Positions 17,755 to 26,817 of a DNA stretch of 64,000 nucleotides are shown in pieces (positions within the stretch are counted from its first letter, which is position 1; every line of letters starts with the position of its first letter). Made by a program: the position numbers and the translations under genes. The stretch spans positions 1-64,000 of the forward strand of contig CAIOYD010000024.1 in the NCBI GenBank assembly GCA_903862415.1. Direction: 5' to 3'. The notes beneath the pieces are model-generated. The model was not told the DNA's origin. It did no database searches and was given only the letters and a program-made list of their open reading frames with translations. Origin of the DNA: an uncultured Oxalobacteraceae bacterium (GTDB taxonomy: Bacteria > Pseudomonadota > Gammaproteobacteria > Burkholderiales > Burkholderiaceae_D).

Positions 17755-18768
17755 TTAATGACAGGCCGAGGCTTGACAGCCCATGCCTAATTCGATTTTC
17801 AGACAGGCATAAAACACCGGCGCAGCGACTAAGCCAGGAATGCCAAACACGGCTTCCATGACCAGAATGGCGATCAATAATTCCCATGCGCGGGCATTGA
17901 TCTGTGTGCCCATAATGGCGGCATTTAAAAAATATTCCAGCTTGTGGATCAGCACCATATAGCCAAGCGAAAATACGGCGATATTGAGTGAGTGCGATAA
18001 GCTCACGATCACCAACACGGTATTGGAAATAATGTTGCCGACGACTGGTAACAAGCCACAGACAAAAGTGATCAGCACCAGCGTTTTTGCGTACGGCAAA
18101 TTAACACCGGCAGATGGCAAAATCAGTAAAATGTAAATCGATGAAAGTACCGTATTGATGGCAGAAATGCGCAACTGGGCAAACACGATACGCTGGAAGG
18201 CGCATTGCAGATTTTGCACCCGGTATTTTAACGCCCGGGCAAATTCAGGAAGCTCGCCATGAATTTCACTCATGGCGATTAAGCCACCGATCACCATACC
18301 CATCAACAAATGAATAATCGAGTGTCCGGCTTCCTGACCAAGTAACTTGGCTTCCTGACCGTGATTGCGCAGCCAGTCAGACATAATCACCCGCAAGGCT
18401 TCCCCGCCGGAAGGCAGGTAGTCGCTCAGCCACGCCGGTACCTGAGAGCGCGAGACTTCAATAATGCCGGCCAGACTGTCCATGAGCATGTGCAGGCTGC
18501 CGGCATCACTTTTGGCAAACGTGACTGCACTGATGACCAACATGGTCAGGCCGGTGATGACAATCACGGCCAGCAGGGCCAGAATCAATATGCGTGCTTT
18601 AAAAAACCTGACCTTTTTTTCGATTACCGGTGTCAGAATATGAACTATCGAATACACCAGTAAGCCGGAAAACAGCGCCAGCAGCAAGCCTGCTTTTAAC
18701 ACCACCACAGCAGCGATGCCGGCGAGCAGGTAGGATGCCGTAACGGGCAAGGTCAGTTTGTTCTGCAT
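17755..18768 (-). CDS. AI-2E family transporter
   Basis: 337-residue polytopic inner-membrane protein of the PerM/TqsA (AI-2E) family: two N-terminal helices, a third helix, a long soluble segment (about residues 85-160), then a cluster of helices with LLPVVGNIISNTVLV and a final FGIPGLVAAPVFYACLKIEL. Family members export autoinducer-2 or act as Na+/H+-type antiporters, and the substrate cannot be told from sequence. It lies 18 bases after the MAPEG gene and 21 bases before the asparaginase-like gene, all on the minus strand. Confidence 0.85.
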   Translation of the reverse strand: MQNKLTLPVTASYLLAGIAAVVVLKAGLLLALFSGLLVYSIVHILTPVIEKKVRFFKARILILALLAVIVITGLTMLVISAVTFAKSDAGSLHMLMDSLAGIIEVSRSQVPAWLSDYLPSGGEALRVIMSDWLRNHGQEAKLLGQEAGHSIIHLLMGMVIGGLIAMSEIHGELPEFARALKYRVQNLQCAFQRIVFAQLRISAINTVLSSIYILLILPSAGVNLPYAKTLVLITFVCGLLPVVGNIISNTVLVIVSLSHSLNIAVFSLGYMVLIHKLEYFLNAAIMGTQINARAWELLIAILVMEAVFGIPGLVAAPVFYACLKIELGMGCQASACH

Positions 18769-18786
18769 ATAAAATCGTGGTTCCGT

Positions 18787-19164
18787 TTAATGTAAAATCA
18801 CACCAGCAATCGAGGCGATCAGCAAGGTCAGTGCTGCCATGCTGGAGATAACGAAGCCGGCAGTGCGTTTGCCCGGAGACTTGTAATAACCCAGAGCATA
18901 AATCACCCGGCCGATGACCCAGACTGCACCGATGCCAGCACCGACCTGGTCACCCATGTAGGTGCTGCAAATCCACAGCAACGGTAAAAAAATCACCATT
19001 TGTTCAACTGTATTGGCCTGTACACGCAACACCGATAAAAATTCTACCGGACCTTCGCAACTTGGTGCGTTGATTTTATAGTGACCACGGGCTTTGCCGA
19101 CGTTGATAAAGGTCCAAATATACATAAGCAGGCTGGCAATGGTGATGCAGGCGGTTAGTTTCAT
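18787..19164 (-). CDS. MAPEG family membrane protein
   Basis: 125 residues with four hydrophobic helices and the MAPEG signature: VQANTVEQMVIFLPLLWI near residue 50 and VIGRVIYALGYYKSPGKRTAGF near residue 90. Eukaryotic members are membrane glutathione transferases or leukotriene synthases. Bacterial ones are mostly uncharacterised, some with glutathione transferase activity. First gene of a four-gene operon reading toward 16.9 kb. The 240-base gap ahead of it is shared with the divergent diguanylate cyclase gene. Confidence 0.88.
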   Translation of the reverse strand: MKLTACITIASLLMYIWTFINVGKARGHYKINAPSCEGPVEFLSVLRVQANTVEQMVIFLPLLWICSTYMGDQVGAGIGAVWVIGRVIYALGYYKSPGKRTAGFVISSMAALTLLIASIAGVILH

Positions 19165-19404
19165 GGGGTCTCCGGTTATTTTATGGGATGTGAAAATAGA
19201 ACGCTAGGATGATAGCACGGCCTGTGAGTCCACTGTCAGGGAGGGCATAGAGTATAAATCGCCTATTTTACTGAATAAAATGTTAATAAAACCGGGTTTT
19301 GAATGAGGTGTGCACAACATTTTGAGCAGAAAAATTACCTATTTGGTGTGCATGCACTAAAATCAACTGCGCAGAATTCTTTATTTATCAACTAAGCGTT
19401 ATCT

Positions 19405-20850
19405 ATGAGTCAGTTATATAAAAAATACCAGCTATTGGTTTGGCTCGGATTGTTGCTTGTGGCAGGATGGATGGCCAGCAGTCTGGTGACACAGTACCTG
19501 ACTGAGCAGCTGCTGTGGAAAAGCAGCTTGCAGCGTACTTTGCCCATGACGGTGGCAGCGGTGCAGGCGGAAATTGAACGCAATCTGGCCAGATCGACGG
19601 CTTCGATCACACGCGACGATGTGTTTTTGCGTGACTGGGCACAAAATGAGGATGCCAGCAGTGAAGCCATGCTGGCACATTTGCGCAGCGGTCAGCAGAA
19701 AGATCAGGCGATCACGCATTTTTTTGCCGCAGAAAACGACCATCGGGTTTATGACAGCCAGGGCGCTGTGCGCCGCCTCGACCCAGAGATGGATGCCTGG
19801 TATCAAAAGACTCGCAATCAGCAACTCGCAACCCTGGTCATGCCGGAATGGGGCGTGAATCAGCGGCCGGTGATTTTTGTCACTTACCGCGTCATGGATC
19901 AGGCTGGCAATTTTCTTGGGGTAGCGGGTGTAAATCTGCCCTTTGATTTGCTCAGCGCAAGTATGGATCGCACCATGGCCGAACAGAATCTGCGGATTTG
20001 CCTGGTCGACAACAGTGGCAAAATCGTATGGTCGGACAGCAAACATCCGGTGCAGGGTAACCTGCATACGCAGGACGATTTGCGTCCGATGGCGCAGGAG
20101 CTGCTGGCAGAGGATCATCACAGCAATCAAAAAATAATCACCACGGCACAGGGCAACAGTTTGCTTGCCAGTGCATTTATACCCGAACTGGGCTGGACTG
20201 TGCTGGTACAGCAGTCGGATGCCGATGCTGCCGCCGGTATGCAGTCTTTGTTGCTGTGGCAAATTGCCGCCGGTGTGGTATTGAGCGCGGGTGGATTGCT
20301 GCTGGCCTGGATGTCGATTCGTCGTCATCAGCAGCATTTGCGTCAACTGGCCAACAGCGATGGCATGACGGGGCTGATGAACCGGCAATCGTTTACCACG
20401 TCGTTTCAACAGGCGGTGCAGGAAATGCGTCGTTTCAAGTCGCCCTTTTGCTTTATCCTGTTTGATATCGACTTTTTGAAAAAAATCAATGTCTCGCACG
20501 GCCATGTGACGGGCGACCGCATCATTATGGAAATCGCTAAAATGAGTAAGCAGTCAGTACGCGGAAGCGATCTGTTGTGTCGCTGGGGCGGAGAACAGTT
20601 TGCCTTGCTGTTGAAAAAATGCGAGTTGGAACAAGCGTATAAAATCGCTGAACAGTTGCGTCTGAATGTGCAGAATTATTCATTTTCCCTCGAAGATGAA
20701 ACTCCGGTGACCATCAGTCTGGGTGTGGCCGAGTGGGGTGAAAATGAAACCGCCGATGAGCTGTTTGCCCGCGTCGATGAAGCGATGTTTTTAGCCAAAT
20801 CAGAAGGACGCAACCGAGCTGAAGTTTCTTACTACGCCACCAGCGAGTAG
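19405..20850 (+). CDS. Membrane diguanylate cyclase with periplasmic Cache-type sensor and GGEQF active-site variant
   Basis: 481 residues: a membrane helix near residues 10-30, a periplasmic Cache-type domain (about 35-285, with VRRLDPEMDAWYQKTRNQ and FLGVAGVNLPFDLLS), a second helix (near 290-305), then a GGDEF domain from about 315. The active-site loop reads RWGGEQF (395-399), with Gln in place of the second acidic residue. The inhibitory site Arg386-x-x-Asp389 is intact, so c-di-GMP feedback is possible. GGEQF is an uncommon variant; whether this enzyme still makes c-di-GMP is open. It faces, tail to tail, a histidine kinase gene 8 bases away. Confidence 0.87.
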   Translation: MSQLYKKYQLLVWLGLLLVAGWMASSLVTQYLTEQLLWKSSLQRTLPMTVAAVQAEIERNLARSTASITRDDVFLRDWAQNEDASSEAMLAHLRSGQQKDQAITHFFAAENDHRVYDSQGAVRRLDPEMDAWYQKTRNQQLATLVMPEWGVNQRPVIFVTYRVMDQAGNFLGVAGVNLPFDLLSASMDRTMAEQNLRICLVDNSGKIVWSDSKHPVQGNLHTQDDLRPMAQELLAEDHHSNQKIITTAQGNSLLASAFIPELGWTVLVQQSDADAAAGMQSLLLWQIAAGVVLSAGGLLLAWMSIRRHQQHLRQLANSDGMTGLMNRQSFTTSFQQAVQEMRRFKSPFCFILFDIDFLKKINVSHGHVTGDRIIMEIAKMSKQSVRGSDLLCRWGGEQFALLLKKCELEQAYKIAEQLRLNVQNYSFSLEDETPVTISLGVAEWGENETADELFARVDEAMFLAKSEGRNRAEVSYYATSE

Positions 20851-20858
20851 CCCCCCAA

Positions 20859-22367
20859 TTATCCCGTGAGCGTGGCTGATTTAAGTTGCTCTGGTGCTAT
20901 CAAAGGCAGACGCAAACTGAATACGCTGCCGCCGTTGACTGTGGATACGACGCTGATGCTGCCACCGAGTACGCTGGTGACGATACGGTGTGAAATGTGC
21001 AGGCCGATACCGGAGCCACCCTGACCGAGTTTGGTCGTGAAAAACGGATCAAAAATATTCCCCAGATGTTCCGGTTTAATGCCGATGCCATCGTCACTGA
21101 CGCTGAGCACGATTTCCTGTTGGCCGGGGATTTCGGCCGTGCTGATGGTGATCTGGCCATTTTGTCGTCCTTCAAAGCCGTGACTGATGCTGTTGGCCAG
21201 CAGATTGTTCAGAATTTGTCCCAGGGGGCCGGGATAGCTGTCGAGTTGTAACGCGTCATTGATGTCAATGAGGATAATCCAGGGCGCCTGCTTGTTTGGC
21301 AGCTGTATCAGATTCACGCTGTCGACCACCAGTGCATGCAGGTTGAAGTGTTGACGCTGTTCTGAAGTCTGATCGCGCGCGACTTCTCTGAATTTGGCGA
21401 TCAGGGTAATGGTGCGCTCGATGGAACGGCTGACCAGATCGGTGGTGTTGTGATAATCGGCAAAAAAAGTTTCGATCGAGCTGCGTGCCAACTGGCCGCT
21501 GCGGTATTGCTGTTCGAGTTGCTGCAACTGATATACCAGGGAAGTAAAGGCCAGATTGGCATTGCCGATGGGGGTATTTAATTCATGCGAAATTCCGGCG
21601 ACCATGAAGCCCAGGGCGGACAGTTTTTCAGACTGCACCAGCGAGGCACGTGTTTTGTCGAGCTCCTCAATGGTGGTGATGAGGTTTGCATTTGTTTGTT
21701 CCAATTCGGAAGTGCGTTGATGAACCCGATTTTCCAGCGTGTCATTGAGTTCATGCAGTCGGGCCTGAGCCTGAGTTAATTCTTCCACCCGGTCGTGCAA
21801 TTGTTGTGCCAGCATTTTTTCTACGGCATAAATGCTCTGAAAGCTTTCATCGAGTGTAATCGCCAGTCCGGCGGCATAAAAACTGACGGCAACATACACC
21901 ACCAGATAGTTCATCGGCGAACGATGTATGGTCCAGACCATCCACCCCTGAGTTTCTGCCAGAGTTACTACGATATACACGAGCGCAGTAGCGAGCGCCA
22001 TGAGCCAGGCAATCCGGCGACCCTGGAGCCACGCGGTGGCCATAATAACAATTGGCAAAAAAATGACAACAGGCGTGCGGATGCCAATAATCAGAAAGGC
22101 ATACACGGCAGCAAACAACCACAGGCCCCAGTTAAGGACCAATATGCCCAGCACGATGCGTGATTTGTGTAGCGCCCAATACGACAGGAGTATCAGTATG
22201 CTCAATATAAGAGTGCCGGCAGTCGTGACGCTGTTGCCATTGTCTTTATAGATTAAGGCAATATTGGCAAACACAGCCAGTAATAACACCAGCTGCAGGC
22301 GCTTCAGTAAGCTAACGAAGTAGCCATTGAGCTTGTGCGGCAGTTTATAAGTGACACGGGTTTTCAT
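20859..22367 (-). CDS. Membrane sensor histidine kinase
   Basis: 502 residues. About six hydrophobic helices in the first 190 residues form an integral-membrane sensor without a periplasmic domain. A coiled coil follows (about 190-245, AQARLHELNDTLENRVHQRTSELEQ). The dimerisation box SHELNTPIGNA carries the phosphorylated His, and the ATPase domain has the N box (NNLLANSISHGFE), the G1 box (DDGIGI) and a FDPFFTTK...GSGIGLHIS lid. No receiver domain or partner regulator gene is adjacent, so this is an orphan kinase. The signal is unknown. Confidence 0.88.
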   Translation of the reverse strand: MKTRVTYKLPHKLNGYFVSLLKRLQLVLLLAVFANIALIYKDNGNSVTTAGTLILSILILLSYWALHKSRIVLGILVLNWGLWLFAAVYAFLIIGIRTPVVIFLPIVIMATAWLQGRRIAWLMALATALVYIVVTLAETQGWMVWTIHRSPMNYLVVYVAVSFYAAGLAITLDESFQSIYAVEKMLAQQLHDRVEELTQAQARLHELNDTLENRVHQRTSELEQTNANLITTIEELDKTRASLVQSEKLSALGFMVAGISHELNTPIGNANLAFTSLVYQLQQLEQQYRSGQLARSSIETFFADYHNTTDLVSRSIERTITLIAKFREVARDQTSEQRQHFNLHALVVDSVNLIQLPNKQAPWIILIDINDALQLDSYPGPLGQILNNLLANSISHGFEGRQNGQITISTAEIPGQQEIVLSVSDDGIGIKPEHLGNIFDPFFTTKLGQGGSGIGLHISHRIVTSVLGGSISVVSTVNGGSVFSLRLPLIAPEQLKSATLTG

Positions 22368-22439
22368 TGGTGCGCTTAACAGAACGATATCTTTCAGGGT
22401 AGGCGAAAAATACAGTTTTTGCAGCCTGAAATTGCCGCT

Positions 22440-23249
22440 TTATGTTGCGGCCTTCATTTTTTCGGTGGCCAGTGCCAGTGCCTGGTAAAGTTCTGCCTGC
22501 CCGGAATCCAACTGATCCAGTGCCAGCTGGTGACGCACAACGGTGGCGTGATCTCCGCGTGCGATCGGGCCGGTAAGGGCGGCAGGTGCGCCGAGGCGAA
22601 AGACATTGTCCAGAGTTTCGCGCGCCAGCGGGGCGGCCAGATGGCGGGCCATTTCTTCGGATAAACCGGCAGCGCGGTATGTGGTGAGTGCGGCGTGCAG
22701 GACAGTGACCAGATAGTTGCTGGCAAACACGGCGGCGGCGTGATACAGAGTTTTACCCGCACTGGGCAGGCGTATCACCTGTGCCTGACACTGTTCCAGT
22801 GCAGCAGTTAATGTTTGCACCGCGAGCTCATCGCCTTCAAGGCTGCAGATGGTGCCGACGAAACTGTCGCTGACCCGGGCCGGATCGGCAAAGCTGCGTA
22901 CCGGATGCAAACTGGCTTTGGCTTGTGGTAAAGCGATGGCCGCCGCTGGCAGCGCACCACTGCAATGTACCAATAAGGTGTCTGGTGCCAGTATTCCAAG
23001 GGCATGCAACTGTTGCGCACAGGCTGCAATCTGGTCATCCGGAACCGAGAGCAGGAAAATATCGGCGGCGTGCAGTTCCGCCCAATTGGCCAGTGGCTGG
23101 CCTGCGCCGATAAAAGTACAGGCAGCCTGACTGCCAGTGAGGGTGCGATTGAGTACCTGTTGGATGCGCAAAGCACCGTGCAGGTGGAATTGTCGACCTA
23201 AAACGCGCCCGACTTTTCCGGCTCCGATAATACTTACACTGCGCGGCAT
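22440..23249 (-). CDS. Rossmann-fold/DUF2520 protein, putative NAD(P)-binding oxidoreductase
   Basis: 269 residues. An N-terminal Rossmann fold (VSIIGAGKVGRVLGRQF at residues 5-21, then SVPDDQIAACA) resembles NADP-dependent F420 oxidoreductases and ProC-like reductases. A C-terminal helical DUF2520 domain follows (from about 140, AGKTLYHAAAVFASNYLVTVLHAA). The substrate is not known for the family. It lies 72 bases after the start of the kinase gene on the same strand and 56 bases before the carbonic anhydrase stop; no operon signature is evident. Confidence 0.82.
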   Translation of the reverse strand: MPRSVSIIGAGKVGRVLGRQFHLHGALRIQQVLNRTLTGSQAACTFIGAGQPLANWAELHAADIFLLSVPDDQIAACAQQLHALGILAPDTLLVHCSGALPAAAIALPQAKASLHPVRSFADPARVSDSFVGTICSLEGDELAVQTLTAALEQCQAQVIRLPSAGKTLYHAAAVFASNYLVTVLHAALTTYRAAGLSEEMARHLAAPLARETLDNVFRLGAPAALTGPIARGDHATVVRHQLALDQLDSGQAELYQALALATEKMKAAT

Positions 23250-23305
23250 GAGCTATCCCGATGGTGATGATCGGGGAATTTTACCGCACAATGTGACGAG
23301 TTCGC

Positions 23306-24436
23306 TTAATTCGATTCCTTGATCAGGCGGCCGGACGTATTTTGCGTTGGCCGGGCATTCATCGGATACATGCGACTGAAAATGCTGATTTGATCCTGAG
23401 AGACTTCGATCGGTTCTTTGATTACTACCCACAACACGCCTTCGGTGCAGGGCGGGGTGGTGAGTGAACCCATATAAGTAAAATATTGGCGGTTGGTAGG
23501 CAGTATCTGATTCATGTCCAGTGTGCCGGAAGGTTGAACGGTGTCATTTTTTTCCAGCGGCATATTGTTCCAGACAGTTTGAATCAGGCTGTTGGGCTTG
23601 CCCTGTTCAATCAGGACGGCCACCACGACGATCTTGCCATCGACATCTTTGTGCACCATATGCGCCACCATGTCGTAGTTGCGACCATTGATGCGTTCTT
23701 CCGAGGGTTTGTGGAAATGGAATTGCGCCAGTTCATAGCGGCGGCCCAGTATGGTGATGAAATTGCCGGCACCCAGATTGACTTGAATGGTGTGGCCGTT
23801 ATCGATCACATTAAAGCGTACCGGTTTGTAATCAAACTGCACCGGTTCCAGATCCACCCGGATGCCACCACGGATATCGATGGGCGATTGCCGCTCGCCA
23901 ATATCGCATTTGGCATTGGCCGGATCGATTTTACCCCAGCGCTGTGGTCCGCCTTCACCTTCATAACTCCAGTGCACATCATGCGCAGCCGATGGAGTGT
24001 CGCCAGCGAGATTGCTGCCATGTGGCATACCGGCGGGGACAGGGGCGCGGTAAACCGGTTTTGGTTCAGGGCGACGCAGGGGAATCTGGGCTTTTTTTAA
24101 TTCATTTTCTTTGTGCAGCTCGGCCATTTTTTTGGCGATTTTATCGGCCAGGGCATCGGCTTCGAGGTCATCTTTTTCACGTTGTGCGGCGGCTGCTTTG
24201 GCACTTGCGGCGGCACTGGTTGCCGGTTTGGCTTTTTGTTTGGCCGGGCTTTCAACTCCGTCACGCTTTTGTTTTAATAAGTTTTCTGAATCTTCAAATT
24301 CTTTCGGTTTGGCTTCCGCTCCCGTAATGGGCTTGCTTTCTTCGGCCGCATAGACCAGGGTGCCTGGCAGGCAGAACAATGACAGCAGTAGCAGGAACTG
24401 TCGGAGCAAAACAGAGTTGAATGATGTGCAGCGCAT
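23306..24436 (-). CDS. Secreted alpha-class carbonic anhydrase with long charged linker
   Basis: Interconverts CO2 and bicarbonate in the periplasm. From the chosen start the protein has 376 residues: a signal peptide (to about LVYA), a linker of about 120 residues rich in Ala, Lys and Glu that could form a helix or coil, a Pro-rich hinge, and a C-terminal alpha-carbonic anhydrase domain. Zinc ligands are visible in QFHFHKPSEE (two His) and MVAHMVHK (third His), and SLTTPPCTEGVLW is the family substrate-pocket motif. The frame stays open to an ATG at 24526, but that start lies inside a transcription terminator hairpin (24504-24535), and only the ATG at 24436 leaves a normal signal peptide. 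The long linker is unusual for the class. Confidence 0.87.
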   Translation of the reverse strand: MRCTSFNSVLLRQFLLLLSLFCLPGTLVYAAEESKPITGAEAKPKEFEDSENLLKQKRDGVESPAKQKAKPATSAAASAKAAAAQREKDDLEADALADKIAKKMAELHKENELKKAQIPLRRPEPKPVYRAPVPAGMPHGSNLAGDTPSAAHDVHWSYEGEGGPQRWGKIDPANAKCDIGERQSPIDIRGGIRVDLEPVQFDYKPVRFNVIDNGHTIQVNLGAGNFITILGRRYELAQFHFHKPSEERINGRNYDMVAHMVHKDVDGKIVVVAVLIEQGKPNSLIQTVWNNMPLEKNDTVQPSGTLDMNQILPTNRQYFTYMGSLTTPPCTEGVLWVVIKEPIEVSQDQISIFSRMYPMNARPTQNTSGRLIKESN

Positions 24437-24503
24437 GATGTGAAAACCGGAGTAGGGGTTCTTCTGGTTACGGCAACAAGGCGGAAAAACTTGAATAAAA
24501 TTT

Positions 24504-24535
24504 AAAAAAAACCTCATTGATTTCAATGAGGTTTT
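24504..24535 (-). terminator. Terminator of the nitronate monooxygenase gene
   Basis: AAAACCTCATTG (24508-24519) and CAATGAGGTTTT (24524-24535) form a perfect 12-base stem with loop ATTT. Read on the minus strand it is followed by a T-rich tract. It lies 35 bases after the nitronate monooxygenase stop and before the carbonic anhydrase start. Confidence 0.85.
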
Positions 24536-24570
24536 GGACTAAACAGAGGTCGAATAGTTTCAGCTAAGTT

Positions 24571-25539
24571 TCAACTAAGTCGCAGATTTTCTCTGGCAGT
24601 GGCATATTCGGCTTTCAGGCGCTGTACTACTTCGGCTACCGAAGGGGCATCGGTCATGAGGCCCACGCCCTGACCAGCGCCCCAGATATCACGCCAGGCT
24701 TTGGCGGCAGAAGATCCACCAAAATTCATTTTGCTCTTGTCGGCTTCGGGCAGGTTGTCCGGATCGAGGCCAGCGGCGATGATGGATTTTTTCAGGTAAT
24801 TGCCGTGGATACCGGTAAACAAATTGGTATAGACGATGTCGGCGGCGGTGGATTCAATAATTGCCTGTTTATAATCTTCGCTGACATTGGCTTCCTGCGT
24901 TGCCAGCCAGCGCGAACCAATATAGGCCAGATCGGCACCTAGCGCCTGGGCGGCCAGAATGGCGGCACCGCTGGCAATGGCACCCGCCAGAATCACCGGA
25001 CCCTGATAAAACTGACGCACTTCCCCCACCAGGGCAAATGGTGACAGCAGACCGGCATGGCCACCGGCACCGGTGGTGACCAGAATCAACCCATCCACCC
25101 CGGCTTCGAGTGCCTTGCGGGCATGACGGATAGAAATCACGTCGGCCAGAACGATGCCGCCATAGCTGTGTATGGCATCGAGCATTTCTTTGGGTGGCGC
25201 GCGCAGCGAAGAAATAATAATCGGCACTTGATGTTTGACGCAAACGGCGATGTCCTGAGCCAGACGGTCATTGGACTGGTGCACAATCTGGTTGACGGCG
25301 ATCGGTCCGATGATAGCGTCCGGATGCGCTGCCTTGTAATCGGCCAGCTCGGTGTGCAGATCGGTCAGCCAGACGTCGAGCATCTCGGCCGGCCGGGCAT
25401 TGAGGGCCGGAAACGAGCCGACGATGCCGGCTTTGCACTGTGCTGCCACCAGTTTCGGGCCGCTGGCAATAAATAACGGTGAAGCGATCACGGGCAGGGC
25501 TAAATTTTGCAATACAGCGGGCAGGGCAGGACGTGTCAT
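24571..25539 (-). CDS. Nitronate monooxygenase family flavoprotein
   Basis: 322 residues from the ATG at 25539, which has AAGGA at the right spacing; the frame runs further upstream to 25638 without a site. It is an FMN TIM-barrel of the NMO/2-nitropropane dioxygenase family, with PVIASPLFIASGPKLVAAQCKAG at the N-terminus, VTTGAGGHAG (FMN phosphate and active-site region) and an ALGADLAYIGSRW phosphate-binding segment. Such enzymes oxidise nitronates such as propionate-3-nitronate; some relatives are enoyl-ACP reductases. It is divergent from a TetR gene 92 bases away, which probably controls it. Confidence 0.87.
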   Translation of the reverse strand: MTRPALPAVLQNLALPVIASPLFIASGPKLVAAQCKAGIVGSFPALNARPAEMLDVWLTDLHTELADYKAAHPDAIIGPIAVNQIVHQSNDRLAQDIAVCVKHQVPIIISSLRAPPKEMLDAIHSYGGIVLADVISIRHARKALEAGVDGLILVTTGAGGHAGLLSPFALVGEVRQFYQGPVILAGAIASGAAILAAQALGADLAYIGSRWLATQEANVSEDYKQAIIESTAADIVYTNLFTGIHGNYLKKSIIAAGLDPDNLPEADKSKMNFGGSSAAKAWRDIWGAGQGVGLMTDAPSVAEVVQRLKAEYATARENLRLS

Positions 25540-25631
25540 TGGAAATCCTTGTGGAGAGTGTTTTGCGGTAAAATCTATGTTATCAGAAAAAACGCTGTTT
25601 TTAATCCGGTAATTTAAACAAATTCCTCTAA

Positions 25632-26264
25632 ATGACACACTCTAATCCTTCTTCGCCGGTCACGGCCGATTTCAGGCAGCAACAACAGGCTTTGCGCTCC
25701 GGTATGCGCCTGGCTATGCTGGATGCGGCCCAACATTTATTACAAACCGAAGGTCTGGCCGGGTTTACGGTACGCCGTGTGGCGCAGGCGGTGAATTGCT
25801 CGACCACGTTGCTCTATTCACAATTCGGCGGCAAAGATGGCTTGTCGAATGAATTGTATCTGGAAGGGTTTGCCCGCCTCAAACAGGTGTTCTCCGGTCA
25901 ACCGCAGGCAGAAGTGCAGGGGGTGGAGCGTTTAAGGACCTTCGCCCGGCTGTATCGTGATTTTGCCCACCACCAACCGAGCTATTATCTGATCATGTTT
26001 GGCGATGGCCTGGTGGGATTTGTGCCGCCGCAAGAATCGCGGCAGACGGCTTGGCAATCGTTTGAGCAGTTGATTGCGCATTTTTCCAGTTGCATGCAGC
26101 AGGGTTTGTTGCCGCATTCCAATCCGACAGCGGCAGCACGGCTGCTGTGGGCGGCCATGCATGGGGTGATTCATCTGGAACTCAAAGGCTATTATCTGAC
26201 ACCGGCACAGGCGAATGATTTATATGCTGCTTCCGTTGAGGCCGCATTGCTGGCAGTTTCTTAG
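25632..26264 (+). CDS. TetR family transcriptional regulator
   Basis: 210 residues. The helix-turn-helix is at about 25-70 (MLDAAQHLLQTEGLAGFTVRRVAQAVNCSTTLLYSQFGGKDGL). The C-terminal ligand domain resembles the TetR_C_13/WHG type (FARLYRDFAHHQPSYYLIMFG, LLWAAMHGVIHLELKGYY). It is divergent from the nitronate monooxygenase gene, the standard layout of a local repressor. I see no perfect palindrome in the 92-base shared region. Confidence 0.87.
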   Translation: MTHSNPSSPVTADFRQQQQALRSGMRLAMLDAAQHLLQTEGLAGFTVRRVAQAVNCSTTLLYSQFGGKDGLSNELYLEGFARLKQVFSGQPQAEVQGVERLRTFARLYRDFAHHQPSYYLIMFGDGLVGFVPPQESRQTAWQSFEQLIAHFSSCMQQGLLPHSNPTAAARLLWAAMHGVIHLELKGYYLTPAQANDLYAASVEAALLAVS

Positions 26265-26364
26265 GCATCACGGAAGCGCAGCCCCTCGGAAAACACCAAT
26301 TTTCAGGCGCGTCGGCTACTTCTATACTCAGTTGATTCGGAGTAAGTCAGGAGTCGGATACCGT

Positions 26365-26817
26365 ATGATGATGGCCAACGTATATGCGCTGTTGTGCATC
26401 TTGCTTGCCTTGATCGTGATGTGCATGGTCAGTCAGGTATGCAGGCGACGCAAACTATTTCACTATCAAGTTATCTGTCTGTTTGATTTAATCGATGAGA
26501 TTGAAAAACAGGCGATTTTATTTCACTGTCACGCGACTTTCGAACTGAGCAACAATCTTCTTTTGCTCAACAAGCTGGCCGAACTGGAATGTAATCTGGC
26601 CAGCATCTTCAATGTTGATTATTTCAGTAAAAATCTCTTTTCGCTGCGGAACGCCATCACGGATCATAATTTCGATCAGGCTAATTTTGAACCACAAGAG
26701 TTGTACTGTGAAATAAATCACCAGATCGTCTTCGCCTGTCGCGATCTGTGTGACTTATTGAGTCAGTTTATCCATGTTCCTCATGCGCATTCATCGGCCC
26801 CTATTCTTTATCAGTGA
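26365..26817 (+). CDS. Unknown single-pass membrane protein
   Basis: 150 residues from the ATG at 26365 (AGGAG 11 bases ahead); the frame is open back to 26215, inside the TetR gene, but the upstream part has no protein-like character. An N-terminal membrane helix (VYALLCILLALIVMCMVSQV) is followed by a basic stop (CRRRKL) and a soluble, Leu-rich, Cys-containing cytoplasmic part predicted helical (FDLIDEIEKQAILF, LNKLAELECNLASIF). No family recognised. Its last bases overlap the stop of the convergent S10 peptidase gene by 7. Base composition is more A/T-rich than its neighbours. Confidence 0.6.
   Translation: MMMANVYALLCILLALIVMCMVSQVCRRRKLFHYQVICLFDLIDEIEKQAILFHCHATFELSNNLLLLNKLAELECNLASIFNVDYFSKNLFSLRNAITDHNFDQANFEPQELYCEINHQIVFACRDLCDLLSQFIHVPHAHSSAPILYQ

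Noticed and set aside
19432-20505. 357-codon open frame antisense to the GGEQF cyclase
   Set aside because: Covers a gene with clear Cache and GGDEF domains; the antisense product is His/Gln-rich and shows no fold.
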